Counted from the stretch's first letter, positions 14,863-22,372 are shown. The stretch: 64,000 nucleotides of DNA from Streptomyces pyxinicus (GCF_024753135.1 NZ_JANUGP010000005.1:186001-250000), one strand, 5' to 3'. Notes: generated from the letters alone by a model not told the origin. Program-made: numbers and translations.

Positions 14863-17800
14863 ATGCATACGCGTGCCTTCGGCGCGTCTCTTCGACGTGC
14901 CAGGAAACGATCAGGATCGGTCGCCGCGGTGGCGGCGGTGACGGCGGCGGCGCTGGCCGCGGCCGTCCTGCCGGCGGCGACCGCGACCGCCGCGGGCGGC
15001 AAGCCCGTCTCGGCGTGGGGCAAGGGCAGCCCCGACTTCACGATGCCGCCGGTGAAGGTGGGCGCGAACCGCCCGGTGAAGTCGCGGCCGGCGAAGGACC
15101 CGGACGACTCGGTGTTCCTGCCGTGGCTGCGCGAGCAGCGGGCCCACGCCAAGGACCCGGAGTCCGCCGCATCGGCCAGGAAGTCGAAGCAGGCCGGCAA
15201 GGCGTCGGCGGCGTCGGTGCTGAACCTGGTGCCCGAGGGCCAGGGCGATGTCCCCTGGCACCGTTACACGAGCTTCGCGATCACGGACGCGCTGACGGCG
15301 AAGATCGACTACTCGACCGGCAACCTGATGCTGACGGCGACGGACTTCGACATCGCCGGCGTGGGCCAACGCCTGCGACTGGCGCGGACGTACAACTCAC
15401 TGGACGCCCCCTTCGGCAGGGTGTCGCAGCGTTGGTGGCAGCAGTACGAGCGCTACCTGTCGGTGTCGTCCTCAGAGGTGATCTTCTACGACGCCTCGGG
15501 CGCGACGGTCCGCTTCAAGAAGAACAGCGACGGCTCCTTCACCACGCCGAAGGGCTACTCGCAGGACCTGAAGAAGAACTCCGACGGCACGTACACGCTG
15601 ACGAAGTGGAAGTCGGGGTCGAAGGAGACGTACAACGCGAGCGGCACGCTGACGAAGGTCACGGACCGCAACCACGGCACCGTCACCGTCACCCAGAACT
15701 CCAGTGGCGGCTTCAAGCTGACCGAGACCCGCTCGGGCCGCTGGATCGAGCTGACCAAGACCAACGCCACCCTGTGGCAGGCGAAGGACACCACGGGCCG
15801 TACCGCCGCCTACACCCTCGACACGGACGGCAACGTGTCGGCGACGACCGACACCGAGGGCAAGACGACCGCGTTCGGCTACGACACCTCGGGCCGCGTC
15901 AACAAGATCACCACGGCTGAGGGCCGGGTGACGGTCTTCACCTACGACGACACCAACCGCGTCACCTCGATGCTCCGCGCGACCGGCTTCAACGCCTCCG
16001 GCAGCACCGGCCCGACCTGGACGTACGCCTACACCAGCGACTCGCCGACCGCGTCCGGCACCACGACGGCCACGGACCCGGAGCTGCACGCGACGACGTA
16101 CGAGCACGACGGCGACGGCCAGGTCACGAAGGTCACCGACGCCCTCGGCCACAACCGCTCCACGAAGTTCGACGCGAACCACAACATCGACACCGCCACC
16201 GACGCGATGGGCTCGGGCACCACACCCGGCAACGCCACCGACTACGGCTTCAACGACCGCAACAACCTGGAGACGGTGAAGGCCCCCACGGGCGGCACCA
16301 CGGTCAACCACTGGCAGACCATCGCCGGCGGAGACGTCCCCTCGGACTCCACCAACCCCGACGGCGAGAAGACGTCCTTCACCTACGACACGGTCGGCAA
16401 CACCACCTCTGTCGCGCAGACGGGCACCGGCGGCGGGAACGTCTCCTACGACTACAACCCCGCCACCCCCTCCTGCGGCGGCTTCGAGGGCCAGCGCTGC
16501 AAGGCGAAGACGAAGATGACCGCCGCCAAGACGGTCACCACCGACTTCCACTACGACGCCAAGGGCAACCTGGACAAGGTCACGCCCCCGGCGCCGCTGG
16601 ACAAGACGACGTACACCTACGACGACCTGGGCCGCACCAAGTCCGTCACCGACGCCCGCGGCGTGACCGTCAGCTACACGTACGACAACCGCGACCGCAT
16701 CCGCACCGTCACGTCACCGAACACGGTGAAGGTCGAGTACGGGTACGACGGCGACGGCAACCTGGTCCAGCGCACGGACGGCACCGGGACGGTGAAGTAC
16801 CAGTTCGACCCGCTCCAGCGGGAAACGGTCCGCACCCTCCAGGACACCTCCCAGACCCTGCTGGCCTACACCCCGGCCGGCAACGTCGACTACTACCAGG
16901 ACCCGGCGGGCAAGGTCGACTACACCTGGAACGAGGTGAACAAGCTCAAGGAGCTGAAGGACCCGCAGGGCCGGCTCACCACCTACGACTACAACAAGAA
17001 CGACACCCGCACCACGACCACCTACCCCGGCGGCACGGTCCAGAAGGTCGATGTCGACAACTCCAGCCGCCCGAAGAACATCAAGGTGACCTCGGCCCAG
17101 GGCACCCTGGTCAACCTGGACTACACCTACGGCTACGGCACGGATGGCAAGACCGACGGAGACAAGATCCGCACCTCGACGGACAACGTGAGCGGCCTCA
17201 AGCGCACGTACTCCTACGACGGCGCGGGCCGCTTCTCCTACGCCAAGGAGGAGAACAAGGGCGGCAAGCTCAACACGTCCTTCCAGTACTGCTACGACCT
17301 GGCCGGCAACCTGACGTCGCAGGGCACCGACCAGGGCTGCCCGGGTGGCACCACCTACACCTACAACGACGCCCAGGAGCTGACCGCCAAGTCCAGCACC
17401 AAGGGCGGCTGGTCCTACGACCCGATCGGCAACGAGACCGCGGCCGACTCCAACCCTGACTCCACCCGCACCGCCGAGAAGTGGACCGACCACTCCCAGC
17501 TGTCGTCCCTCACGGTCAACGGCAAAACGTACGCGGGGCAGTACGGCTCGACCGACCAGAGCGAACGCATCGCACTCGGTGACACGGTCTTCCACAACGG
17601 CCCGCTCGGCCTCTCCGCCAAGACGACGGCCGGCACGGACATGGGCTTCAACCGGGAACCCGGGGGCACCCTCAACTCCATGACGACCGGGGGCAAAACC
17701 TACTACTACCTCACCGACGCACTCGGCTCGGTCGTCGCCCTCGCCGACATCGACGGCAACAAGGTCGACTCCTACACCTACAGCCCCCGAGGCGTCCGCA

Positions 17801-18261
17801 TCCTGGCCCAGTCCACCGAACCGGTCGCCCAGCCCTACCGCTTCGCCGGCAACTACCAGGACCCCACCGGCCTCTACCACCTCCAGGCCCGCTACTACGA
17901 CGCCAACATCGGCCGCTTCACCCAACCCGACCCCTCCGGCCAGGAACAAAACCCCTACCTCTACGCCGAAGGCGACCCCGTCAACCGCATCGACCCCAAC
18001 GGGCTCCTGTCTCTGGGGGACGTCTTCGACGCCAAGGACCTCTACGAGGCCGCCCAGGATGCGTACAACGGGGACACCAAGGCGTTGTGGGGGGACGTCG
18101 CGGGAGCGGCAGCCGGGCTGGCTACTGACACGGCGTGCAATTTCGGTCTCGGCCTGCTCGATGTCCCGACTGCTGGGGCAGCAACAGTCCTGGGTGAAAC
18201 CGGATGCACATTGGCTTCGGCGGCGGTTGGCGACGCCGCCTCCAACGCCGTAAAGGGATGA
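14863..18261 (+). CDS. Secreted Rhs/YD-repeat protein with a C-terminal tip
   Basis: 1132-residue polymorphic-toxin-type protein. Residues 1-45 form a long twin-arginine-free signal peptide (RRARKRSGSV, then an Ala-rich core ending ATATAAGG). A DUF6531-like segment follows (LMLTATDFDIAGVGQRLRLA), then many YD repeats of the pattern YdxxGrxtsvTdxxG that fold into the Rhs cocoon. The core signature YRFAGNYQDPTGLYHLQARY lies at about 992-1011 and ends NRIDPNG at about 1046. The variable tip is about 85 residues, Gly/Ala-rich and hydrophobic, with two Cys and no known nuclease motif. In this family the tip is the toxin. Downstream are small membrane proteins and broken copies of the same core. 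Confidence 0.9.
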   Translation: MHTRAFGASLRRARKRSGSVAAVAAVTAAALAAAVLPAATATAAGGKPVSAWGKGSPDFTMPPVKVGANRPVKSRPAKDPDDSVFLPWLREQRAHAKDPESAASARKSKQAGKASAASVLNLVPEGQGDVPWHRYTSFAITDALTAKIDYSTGNLMLTATDFDIAGVGQRLRLARTYNSLDAPFGRVSQRWWQQYERYLSVSSSEVIFYDASGATVRFKKNSDGSFTTPKGYSQDLKKNSDGTYTLTKWKSGSKETYNASGTLTKVTDRNHGTVTVTQNSSGGFKLTETRSGRWIELTKTNATLWQAKDTTGRTAAYTLDTDGNVSATTDTEGKTTAFGYDTSGRVNKITTAEGRVTVFTYDDTNRVTSMLRATGFNASGSTGPTWTYAYTSDSPTASGTTTATDPELHATTYEHDGDGQVTKVTDALGHNRSTKFDANHNIDTATDAMGSGTTPGNATDYGFNDRNNLETVKAPTGGTTVNHWQTIAGGDVPSDSTNPDGEKTSFTYDTVGNTTSVAQTGTGGGNVSYDYNPATPSCGGFEGQRCKAKTKMTAAKTVTTDFHYDAKGNLDKVTPPAPLDKTTYTYDDLGRTKSVTDARGVTVSYTYDNRDRIRTVTSPNTVKVEYGYDGDGNLVQRTDGTGTVKYQFDPLQRETVRTLQDTSQTLLAYTPAGNVDYYQDPAGKVDYTWNEVNKLKELKDPQGRLTTYDYNKNDTRTTTTYPGGTVQKVDVDNSSRPKNIKVTSAQGTLVNLDYTYGYGTDGKTDGDKIRTSTDNVSGLKRTYSYDGAGRFSYAKEENKGGKLNTSFQYCYDLAGNLTSQGTDQGCPGGTTYTYNDAQELTAKSSTKGGWSYDPIGNETAADSNPDSTRTAEKWTDHSQLSSLTVNGKTYAGQYGSTDQSERIALGDTVFHNGPLGLSAKTTAGTDMGFNREPGGTLNSMTTGGKTYYYLTDALGSVVALADIDGNKVDSYTYSPRGVRILAQSTEPVAQPYRFAGNYQDPTGLYHLQARYYDANIGRFTQPDPSGQEQNPYLYAEGDPVNRIDPNGLLSLGDVFDAKDLYEAAQDAYNGDTKALWGDVAGAAAGLATDTACNFGLGLLDVPTAGAATVLGETGCTLASAAVGDAASNAVKG

Positions 18262-18274
18262 ATCGATGAACAAG

Positions 18275-18312
18275 GAAGTGGTGGTGCAGCGGTGACGCTG
18301 CACCACCACTTC
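18275..18312 (+). terminator. Strong 17-bp hairpin after rhs
   Basis: Bases 18275-18291 are a perfect complement of 18296-18312, leaving a four-base GTGA loop, 13 bases after the rhs stop. It is the strongest hairpin in the window and would separate the rhs transcript from the small genes that follow. Confidence 0.85.
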
Positions 18313-18327
18313 GGCAGAGGAGAGTAA

Positions 18328-18558
18328 GTGCAGACACCAGAGGATCACGGCGCAGGATGGGCCCCTTACGGCAGCCCACGCCGCATGCGCGTTTTAGCCT
18401 GGATCGGTTCGCTCCTTGCTGCCGGCCTGATAATCGGCGGGATCACGGCAATGGCCTCCGGTGCGTCGGGCGGTATAACTCTTTGTGCAATCGGTGGGGC
18501 TTTGGTGATCTTTTGGATTTTCGCCATCCCTGCCGCCCGCAAGAAAAGGAAAATGTGA
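18328..18558 (+). CDS. Small membrane protein, candidate immunity protein
   Basis: 76 residues from GTG 18328, with GAGGAGA just upstream. Two hydrophobic segments, VLAWIGSLLAAGLIIGGITA and GITLCAIGGALVIFWIFAIP, are followed by a basic tail AARKKRKM. It is the first gene after the Rhs tip, the position where the cognate immunity protein of a polymorphic toxin normally lies. A hydrophobic tip and a membrane-embedded partner would fit a membrane-acting toxin. No homology is recognised and the role is inferred from position. Confidence 0.6.
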   Translation: MQTPEDHGAGWAPYGSPRRMRVLAWIGSLLAAGLIIGGITAMASGASGGITLCAIGGALVIFWIFAIPAARKKRKM

Positions 18559-18575
18559 GACACCAAGGAGGATAC

Positions 18576-18701
18576 GTGGCCCAGCTAGCGGCGGGAGGAA
18601 GTTTCATACCCGGCGGTTATGTCGGAGATATCGTCGTCTTCGCTCTCGCAGTGCTGATCATCGCCGCCGTTGTCATATACTCGCGCAGGGGAACGAAGTA
18701 G
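18576..18701 (+). CDS. Tiny single-pass membrane protein (41 aa)
   Basis: GTG 18576 follows a perfect AAGGAGG (18565-18571). The product starts MAQLAAGGSFIPGGYVGDIV, continues with a single helix VVFALAVLIIAAVVIYS and ends RRGTK. The basic C-terminal tail predicts an N-out, C-in topology. It lies 17 bases after the 76-residue gene and is followed by a terminator-like hairpin, so the two probably form one transcript. Unknown function; too short for routine gene calling, but the ribosome-binding site is convincing. Confidence 0.6.
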   Translation: MAQLAAGGSFIPGGYVGDIVVFALAVLIIAAVVIYSRRGTK

Positions 18702-18713
18702 AAGAGACGTCGC

Positions 18714-18746
18714 CTCTGTGTCTCGGTGGGAAATGGAGACACAGAG
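18714..18746 (+). terminator. 11-bp hairpin
   Basis: CTCTGTGTCTC (18714-18724) pairs perfectly with GAGACACAGAG (18736-18746), loop of 11 bases, 12 bases after the stop of the 41-residue protein. Confidence 0.7.
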
Positions 18747-18894
18747 CGTGAATGTGAGCCTGTTCTCAGGCGGCGAAGTGCAGATACCTCGCTGCTGGCG
18801 CGGTGTCCAGATCATCAGGCGACCCGCAGCCGGATGTCGTGGTGGGGCGGGTCTCGTAGCGCGATCGGCTTGGTGATCGGCCTGGTGGACGGGG

Positions 18895-19262
18895 CGGCAA
18901 CAAGGTCGACGCCTACAGCTACAGCCCGAGGCGTCCGCATCCTGGCCCAGTCCACCGAACCGGTAGCCCAGCCCTACCGCTTCGCCGGCAACTACCAGGA
19001 CCCCACCGGCCTCTACCACCTCCAGGCCCGCTACTACGACGCCAACATAGGCCGCTTCACCCAACCGGACCCCTCCGGCCAGGAGCAGAATCCCTACCTC
19101 TACGCTGCCGGAGACCCCGTCAACCGCATCGACCCCAGCGGAACCTCATTCATGAGTTTTGCGGAGTCTGCGTCTGAGAAGATCAGCTCTGCGTCCGACA
19201 TCCCGGGGGCCTCTCAAATCCATGACTACCGGGAACCGGTATCGGTGTGTCAGGCGTCGTAG
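18895..19262 (+). pseudogene. Displaced Rhs core fragment with a different tip
   Basis: From about 18895 to 19137 the DNA repeats the end of the rhs core at about 17757-17997 with only scattered changes, including YRFAGNYQDPTGLYHLQARY and NRIDPSG. Relative to the parent, two bases are lost in the run of C at about 18925 (TACAGCCCGAGG against TACAGCCCCCGAGG), which breaks the frame, and no start codon belongs to the core. After the core comes a tip of about 40 residues, TSFMSFAESASEKISSASDI and onward, unrelated to the tip of the intact protein, ending at 19262. This is the usual structure of an orphan Rhs tip cassette, which could recombine onto the parent gene. Confidence 0.85.
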
Positions 19263-19278
19263 GCAACTGAACCAGATT

Positions 19279-19308
19279 TGCGGGAGCGGCGTAAGATCTG
19301 CTCCCGCA
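19279..19308 (+). terminator. 9-bp hairpin after the orphan tip
   Basis: TGCGGGAGC (19279-19287) pairs with GCTCCCGCA (19300-19308), loop of 12 bases, 17 bases after the stop of the displaced tip. Confidence 0.6.
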
Positions 19309-19327
19309 CCGATCAAGAAGACAGCAA

Positions 19328-19537
19328 ATGGGGCGTCTCGGTTGGACCATGGAACAGCGAGCCGGGGTCAAGCAACTCTTCCACATCACCTCACTGTTCG
19401 CGGTCCTAGGCATCATAGTCGGCGTGATATTGATATGCATGCACAACGCTGGCGGATGGCTCCTCCTGGCAATTTCCGTGTTCGACTGGACTGGGATATA
19501 TATCACGATAAACAGCATCAGTAAGGCGCAGCCCTAA
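19328..19537 (+). CDS. Small two-helix membrane protein, paralogue of 19983-20192
   Basis: 69 residues starting MGRLGWTMEQRAGVKQLFHI. Two hydrophobic segments: LFAVLGIIVGVILICMHNAG and WLLLAISVFDWTGIYITINS, ending ISKAQP. It is clearly related over its full length to the 69-residue product at 19983 (shared RLG, EQ-A, AxW/AGW and final SxAQP/RASQP pattern). It lies directly after the orphan tip at 19262, where an immunity gene would be. The ribosome-binding site (AAGAAGA) is modest. Function unknown. Confidence 0.6.
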   Translation: MGRLGWTMEQRAGVKQLFHITSLFAVLGIIVGVILICMHNAGGWLLLAISVFDWTGIYITINSISKAQP

Positions 19538-19692
19538 CGGCGCAATCTGAAGTTCATGAGCGGAGTTGCGAAAGGAACGTATGCCGCAAAGGCCGGAATC
19601 CTGATGGGCTGAGGCTCTTGCCTCTTCAGCTCGTTGGTCACACATGCACTCAGCGTGACCCTTTGAAATAGGGGAGGATTCATTGCAGCACT

Positions 19693-19916
19693 CCCCTTGC
19701 TTCTTGTAACCGCAGCCGCCGATGCCATATGTCTACTGGTCTTTCTGATCTTCCGTAACAGTCGAACTGAATCGCCGGATCGGCGAGAAAGGCGGAACTA
19801 TGGAACTCGCGCGGACTGAAGTAACCCCCGGTGGAACGCTCGGAATCACCCTGTTTATAGCAGCGATTCTCTGTGTGGTCATACCGATTGTGATTAATCG
19901 GCGTCGCAATCGATGA
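19693..19916 (+). repeat. 224-bp repeat, copy A
   Basis: This segment aligns without gaps to 21950-22173. It holds the end of a hydrophobic reading frame (LLLVTAAADAICLLVFLIFR) and the complete 38-residue gene at 19800. In copy A the upstream frame has lost the stop present in copy B and has no ATG; ATT 19683 after GGGGAGG is the only start-like codon. Confidence 0.85.
19800..19916 (+). CDS. 38-residue membrane protein, copy A
   Basis: ATG 19800 after AAAGGCGG. Product: MELARTEVTPGGTLGITLFI, then AAILCVVIPIVINRRRNR, one membrane helix and a strongly basic tail. It is a near-identical twin of 22057-22173: of twelve base differences eleven are synonymous and one changes Thr to Ile. That pattern argues for selection on the protein, so it is a real gene despite its length. 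Function unknown; a candidate immunity factor or small membrane effector of the Rhs locus. Confidence 0.65.
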   Translation: MELARTEVTPGGTLGITLFIAAILCVVIPIVINRRRNR

Positions 19917-19982
19917 ACAGCGATCCAGCGAAGGGCCAGAGTCCGCTGGCCAAGAACAAAACGCAGAGGAAGGCGCTCATTC

Positions 19983-20192
19983 ATGACACGTCTTGGCCGA
20001 TCAGTGGAGCAGCAAGCACAGAGCCGCATGTACTACACAATGGCTGCAATTGCGTTTGCAGTTCTCGCCATTTCTGGGATAGCACTGGGCATCATGGGGA
20101 ATGCCGCTGGATGGATCCTGGTTATCGTCTCGCTCACACTATGGGTGGGACTGCATCTCACCCTTAAATACACGAGGGCTTCTCAACCGTAG
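19983..20192 (+). CDS. Small two-helix membrane protein, paralogue of 19328-19537
   Basis: 69 residues, MTRLGRSVEQQAQSRMYYTM at the N-terminus, helices AIAFAVLAISGIALGIMGNA and WILVIVSLTLWVGLHLTLKY, end TRASQP. The same length as the product at 19328 and visibly homologous, so the locus has duplicated this gene. GAAGG precedes the start. It ends exactly where the next Rhs core fragment begins. Function unknown. Confidence 0.62.
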   Translation: MTRLGRSVEQQAQSRMYYTMAAIAFAVLAISGIALGIMGNAAGWILVIVSLTLWVGLHLTLKYTRASQP

Positions 20193-20251
20193 ACGCAGTC
20201 GCCCTGGTCGACATCGACAGCAACGAGGCCGACACCTGGAGTCCCCGAGGG
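20192..20251 (+). pseudogene. Rhs core fragment, part corresponding to ALADIDGNKVDSYTYSPRG
   Basis: About 60 bases matching the rhs core near 17728-17795: GTCGACATCGACAGCAACGA and AGTCCCCGAGG are recognisable. It is diverged and not translatable on its own. It ends at the point in the core where the fragment at 21733 begins. Confidence 0.7.
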
Positions 20252-20347
20252 GCGCAGCGAGAGAGCGCGGAGTGATCAGGTGCCAGCACCTTCGGTCCCG
20301 GTCTGCTCCAAGGGCCCAAAAGTGGGCGCTCCGATCGGAGGTGAGAT

Positions 20348-20536
20348 GTGAACGCTCAGAAGAAGCTTCAGATTTTCATGGCAATTATGTTGACCGTGGC
20401 CGGGGTTGCACTATTTCAAGGGTTCCGATCAGAGGGATCACGCAGAGTCATTCCTTTCATCTTCGGGTTCATGGCGCTGACTGGTAACTGCATGCTGCTT
20501 TACGCCATGATCCGGCACAGGAAAGTGCAGGAATAG
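20348..20536 (+). CDS. Small two-helix membrane protein (62 aa)
   Basis: GTG 20348 is preceded by GGAGGTGA (20337-20344). Product MNAQKKLQIFMAIMLTVAGV, ALFQGFRSEGSRRVIPFIFG, FMALTGNCMLLYAMIRHRKV. Two hydrophobic stretches flank a short charged loop, and the C-terminus is basic. No similarity to the other small proteins beyond size and composition. First of a run of closely spaced tiny genes to 20970. Confidence 0.62.
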   Translation: MNAQKKLQIFMAIMLTVAGVALFQGFRSEGSRRVIPFIFGFMALTGNCMLLYAMIRHRKVQE

Positions 20537-20555
20537 ACCTGCCCTAGGAGGCTGA

Positions 20556-20681
20556 ATGGACGGCATGGACCCTGTACCCATGGCTCGCGGCGCGCTGGCG
20601 GCAGCCCTTCCGGCGTGGCTTCTCGTGGTGATCGTCATGCTACTTCTCGGGGTGGTCGTCGTCCGCTTGCGGAGAAAGTGA
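20556..20681 (+). CDS. Tiny single-pass membrane protein (41 aa)
   Basis: ATG 20556, AGGAGG at 20547-20552. Product MDGMDPVPMARGALAAALPA, then WLLVVIVMLLLGVVVVRLRRK. One hydrophobic helix and a short basic tail, the same plan as the 41-residue protein at 18576. It starts 19 bases after the 62-residue gene. Function unknown. Confidence 0.55.
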   Translation: MDGMDPVPMARGALAAALPAWLLVVIVMLLLGVVVVRLRRK

Positions 20682-20752
20682 ACGACCATGCCCGCAAGGC
20701 GAAGGACGTCATCGACGGTGGGAAGTTCCTCTAGCAAACAGGAGAGATCAAC

Positions 20753-20869
20753 ATGAACGGCCTGGCTCACGTGCTCCTGATCATCGCGGTTGCCGCCCTA
20801 GCAGGATTTGCCATGTGGGCTCAATCATCGAGCGCGCGTGACTTCTGGCGTCGCCGCCGAGGACAGTGA
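20753..20869 (+). CDS. Tiny single-pass membrane protein (38 aa)
   Basis: ATG 20753 after GGAGAG. Product MNGLAHVLLIIAVAALAGFA, MWAQSSSARDFWRRRRGQ: N-terminal helix, basic tail. The MNGLA start is shared with the product at 21235. It is separated by two bases from the next gene. Function unknown. Confidence 0.55.
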   Translation: MNGLAHVLLIIAVAALAGFAMWAQSSSARDFWRRRRGQ

Positions 20870-20871
20870 AG

Positions 20872-20970
20872 ATGAACTCCATCGCGATGGTGGCCCTGGC
20901 AGTCGTCCTGACGCTCTGTTTCTTCGGGCTGTTTCGATGGCTTGGATCCAAGCAAAGAGGGAAACGGTGA
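20872..20970 (+). CDS. Tiny single-pass membrane protein (32 aa)
   Basis: ATG 20872, two bases after the previous stop, with GAGGACAG as a possible ribosome-binding site inside that gene. Product MNSIAMVALAVVLTLCFFGL, FRWLGSKQRGKR: one helix and a basic tail. The tight spacing suggests coupled translation with the 38-residue gene. Confidence 0.5.
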   Translation: MNSIAMVALAVVLTLCFFGLFRWLGSKQRGKR

Positions 20971-21234
20971 CCTGATCCGGGGCACAAGGGGACGGCGGCT
21001 TCACCACGATCCGCCGAGCCCACGGCTCACGGGCCGCACAGCTCAAGTTGCCATAGCTGGCAGCCGGAGCTGACGGTTGCAAACGGAGGCGTTCACCCCT
21101 ACTTGACAGCCGGTCCTGAACCCCCGGGACGAGTGCCGACATGAGCCTCGCCTCAGGATCAGCGAACCTGAGAGGTAGCTCCGGTAAGTGTTCATGAACG
21201 GTCAAGTACACCTCCTGGAAGAAGGAGGAACATT
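20971..21234. other. Gap within the small-gene array
   Basis: 264 bases without a supported gene. It has ordinary high GC, unlike the flanking small genes, and contains a possible -35 (TTGACA, about 21104) but no convincing -10. No Rhs-core match was found. Confidence 0.4.
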
Positions 21235-21372
21235 GTGAACGGACTCGCCCAATTGGCCAATGATCGGCCAGATGGGCCTTCCTGGTCTCCCTACCTGATG
21301 ATCGGGATCTTCATCCTGGCCGCGATCACCATGGTCGTCCTCTATTCCTGCAGCCGGCGAAGGGGCAGGTAG
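21235..21372 (+). CDS. Tiny single-pass membrane protein (45 aa)
   Basis: GTG 21235 after GAAGGAGG (21221-21228). Product MNGLAQLANDRPDGPSWSPY, LMIGIFILAAITMVVLYSCS, RRRGR. A hydrophilic N-terminal arm, one helix, and a basic tail. Its MNGLA start matches the product at 20753. Function unknown. Confidence 0.58.
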   Translation: MNGLAQLANDRPDGPSWSPYLMIGIFILAAITMVVLYSCSRRRGR

Positions 21373-21427
21373 GACAGTGATTCTGCGGGCGCCCTGACCG
21401 GACACCCGCAGAAGAGAAGGGACTGAA

Positions 21428-21619
21428 ATGCACGTGCTGGTAGGTTTGCTGCTCGCCATATTCGGAGCATCTCTGGCCACGTTCGGACCGTCCTTCTCCC
21501 GCAGGACGGGATATAGCTCCAGTGAGCGATTCAACACGAGCAACACTGCAGCTTTTCGCCTGATCGGCTCAGCACTTGCCGTTTTCGGAATTATGTACAC
21601 CCTTGGGCTGCTCGGGTAG
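21428..21619 (+). CDS. Small two-helix membrane protein (63 aa)
   Basis: ATG 21428 follows GAAGGGACTGAA. Product MHVLVGLLLAIFGASLATFG, PSFSRRTGYSSSERFNTSNT, AAFRLIGSALAVFGIMYTLG LLG split between two helices with a polar loop rich in Ser and Arg. It lies between the run of tiny genes and the next Rhs core fragment. Function unknown. Confidence 0.58.
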   Translation: MHVLVGLLLAIFGASLATFGPSFSRRTGYSSSERFNTSNTAAFRLIGSALAVFGIMYTLGLLG

Positions 21620-21732
21620 AAGGCTCGATCCCATCCCAACGCGTCGCAGTCAGGCGGCGTTACCGAAATTCTCCCCTGGCAGCTATGCGGCGAACTGAGC
21701 GAGAAGTCGGATCACACAGATGCCCTTGAGCC

Positions 21733-21843
21733 GGCGTCCACACCCTCGCCCAGTCCACTGGACCAGTGACCCAGCCTTACCGCTTCGCCGACAACTACCA
21801 GGACCCACGGCCTCTACCACCTTAAGGCCCGCTACAGCTTCAC
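21733..21843 (+). pseudogene. Rhs core fragment, part with YRFAdNYQDP
   Basis: Matches rhs about 17789-17920: GCCCAGTCCACTGGACCAGT, CGCTTCGCCGACAACTACCA, CGGCCTCTACCACCTTAAGG. A three-base gap near 21807 and a jump of about 24 bases at 21836 have removed the end of the signature. Its start corresponds to the point where fragment 20192-20251 stops, so the two may be halves of one core split by the intervening small genes. Confidence 0.75.
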
Positions 21844-21875
21844 GGAAGGAGATTCATGACGCCGTTTCCAGCGGC

Positions 21876-22043
21876 GTGCAGGGTGGTATCGACGCCCTAT
21901 CGGGTCAAGCCTTGGGCATTGCCGCCGGACTCGTTGTCGAATCCGCCTGGCCTTTGCTTCTCGTGACCGCAGTCGCGGATGCTTTGTGCCTGCTGGTGTT
22001 TCTGACCTTCCGCAACAAACAATCTGAATCACCGGAACGGTGA
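21876..22043 (+). CDS. Remnant hydrophobic Rhs tip or small membrane protein
   Basis: The frame running out of the core fragment encodes SSGVQGGIDALSGQALGIAA, GLVVESAWPLLLVTAVADAL, CLLVFLTFRNKQSESPER. No ribosome-binding site precedes GTG 21876, so it was probably translated as the tip of an Rhs protein and is now detached. Its second half is part of the 224-bp repeat. An ATG at 21856 with GAAGGAG opens a different 35-residue frame of no obvious merit. Confidence 0.4.
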   Translation: MQGGIDALSGQALGIAAGLVVESAWPLLLVTAVADALCLLVFLTFRNKQSESPER

Positions 22044-22173
22044 GAGAGGCGGGACCATGGAGCTCGCGCGAACTGAAGTAACCCCCGGAGGGACACTCGG
22101 GATTATCCTGTTCATAGCGGCGATTCTCTGTGTTGTCATACCGATTGTGATTAATCGGCGCCGCAATCGATGA
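21950..22173 (+). repeat. 224-bp repeat, copy B
   Basis: Gap-free match to 19693-19916, carrying the end of the hydrophobic tip-like frame and the 38-residue gene at 22057. The duplication points to recombination within the array. Confidence 0.85.
22057..22173 (+). CDS. 38-residue membrane protein, copy B
   Basis: ATG 22057 after AGAGGCGGG. Product MELARTEVTPGGTLGIILFI, AAILCVVIPIVINRRRNR; differs from copy A by one residue although twelve of 117 bases differ. It ends on a Rhs core fragment. See copy A for interpretation. Confidence 0.65.
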   Translation: MELARTEVTPGGTLGIILFIAAILCVVIPIVINRRRNR

Positions 22174-22202
22174 CCCCGTCAAGCGCATCGAACCCACCGG
22201 AC
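22168..22202 (+). pseudogene. Rhs core fragment, part with DPVNRIDP
   Basis: GATGACCCCGTCAAGCGCAT, then CGAACCCACCGGA, corresponds to GDPVNRIDPNG at about 17971-18003 of rhs. It continues the core from where the fragment at 21733-21843 ends, apart from a lost stretch. Too short to be functional. Confidence 0.65.
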
Positions 22203-22288
22203 GGCAGCTATAACGCGTCGATCGGCTCGGGCGTCGGTTCTCCGAACGTGAGCGGCGTCTGGAAAGACGCTAGTGAGGATGGCGGAAA

Positions 22289-22372
22289 GTGCTGACGCTA
22301 TTGGTAGTGGCTGGCATAGTAGGGGCCGTGCTGGGAGGGATCAGCGTCATTCTCATGCAGCGGAAGCGCTGA
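22289..22372 (+). CDS. Tiny single-pass membrane peptide (27 aa)
   Basis: GTG 22289, with GAGGATGGCGG upstream. Product MLTLLVVAGIVGAVLGGISV, ILMQRKR: one helix and a basic tail, the shortest member of the set. Supported only by frame, composition and a moderate ribosome-binding site. Confidence 0.42.
   Translation: MLTLLVVAGIVGAVLGGISVILMQRKR

Noticed and set aside
16714..18348. 544-codon frame antisense to rhs
   Set aside because: Val/Gly/Arg-rich with no domain or start signal; mirrors the repetitive rhs coding strand.
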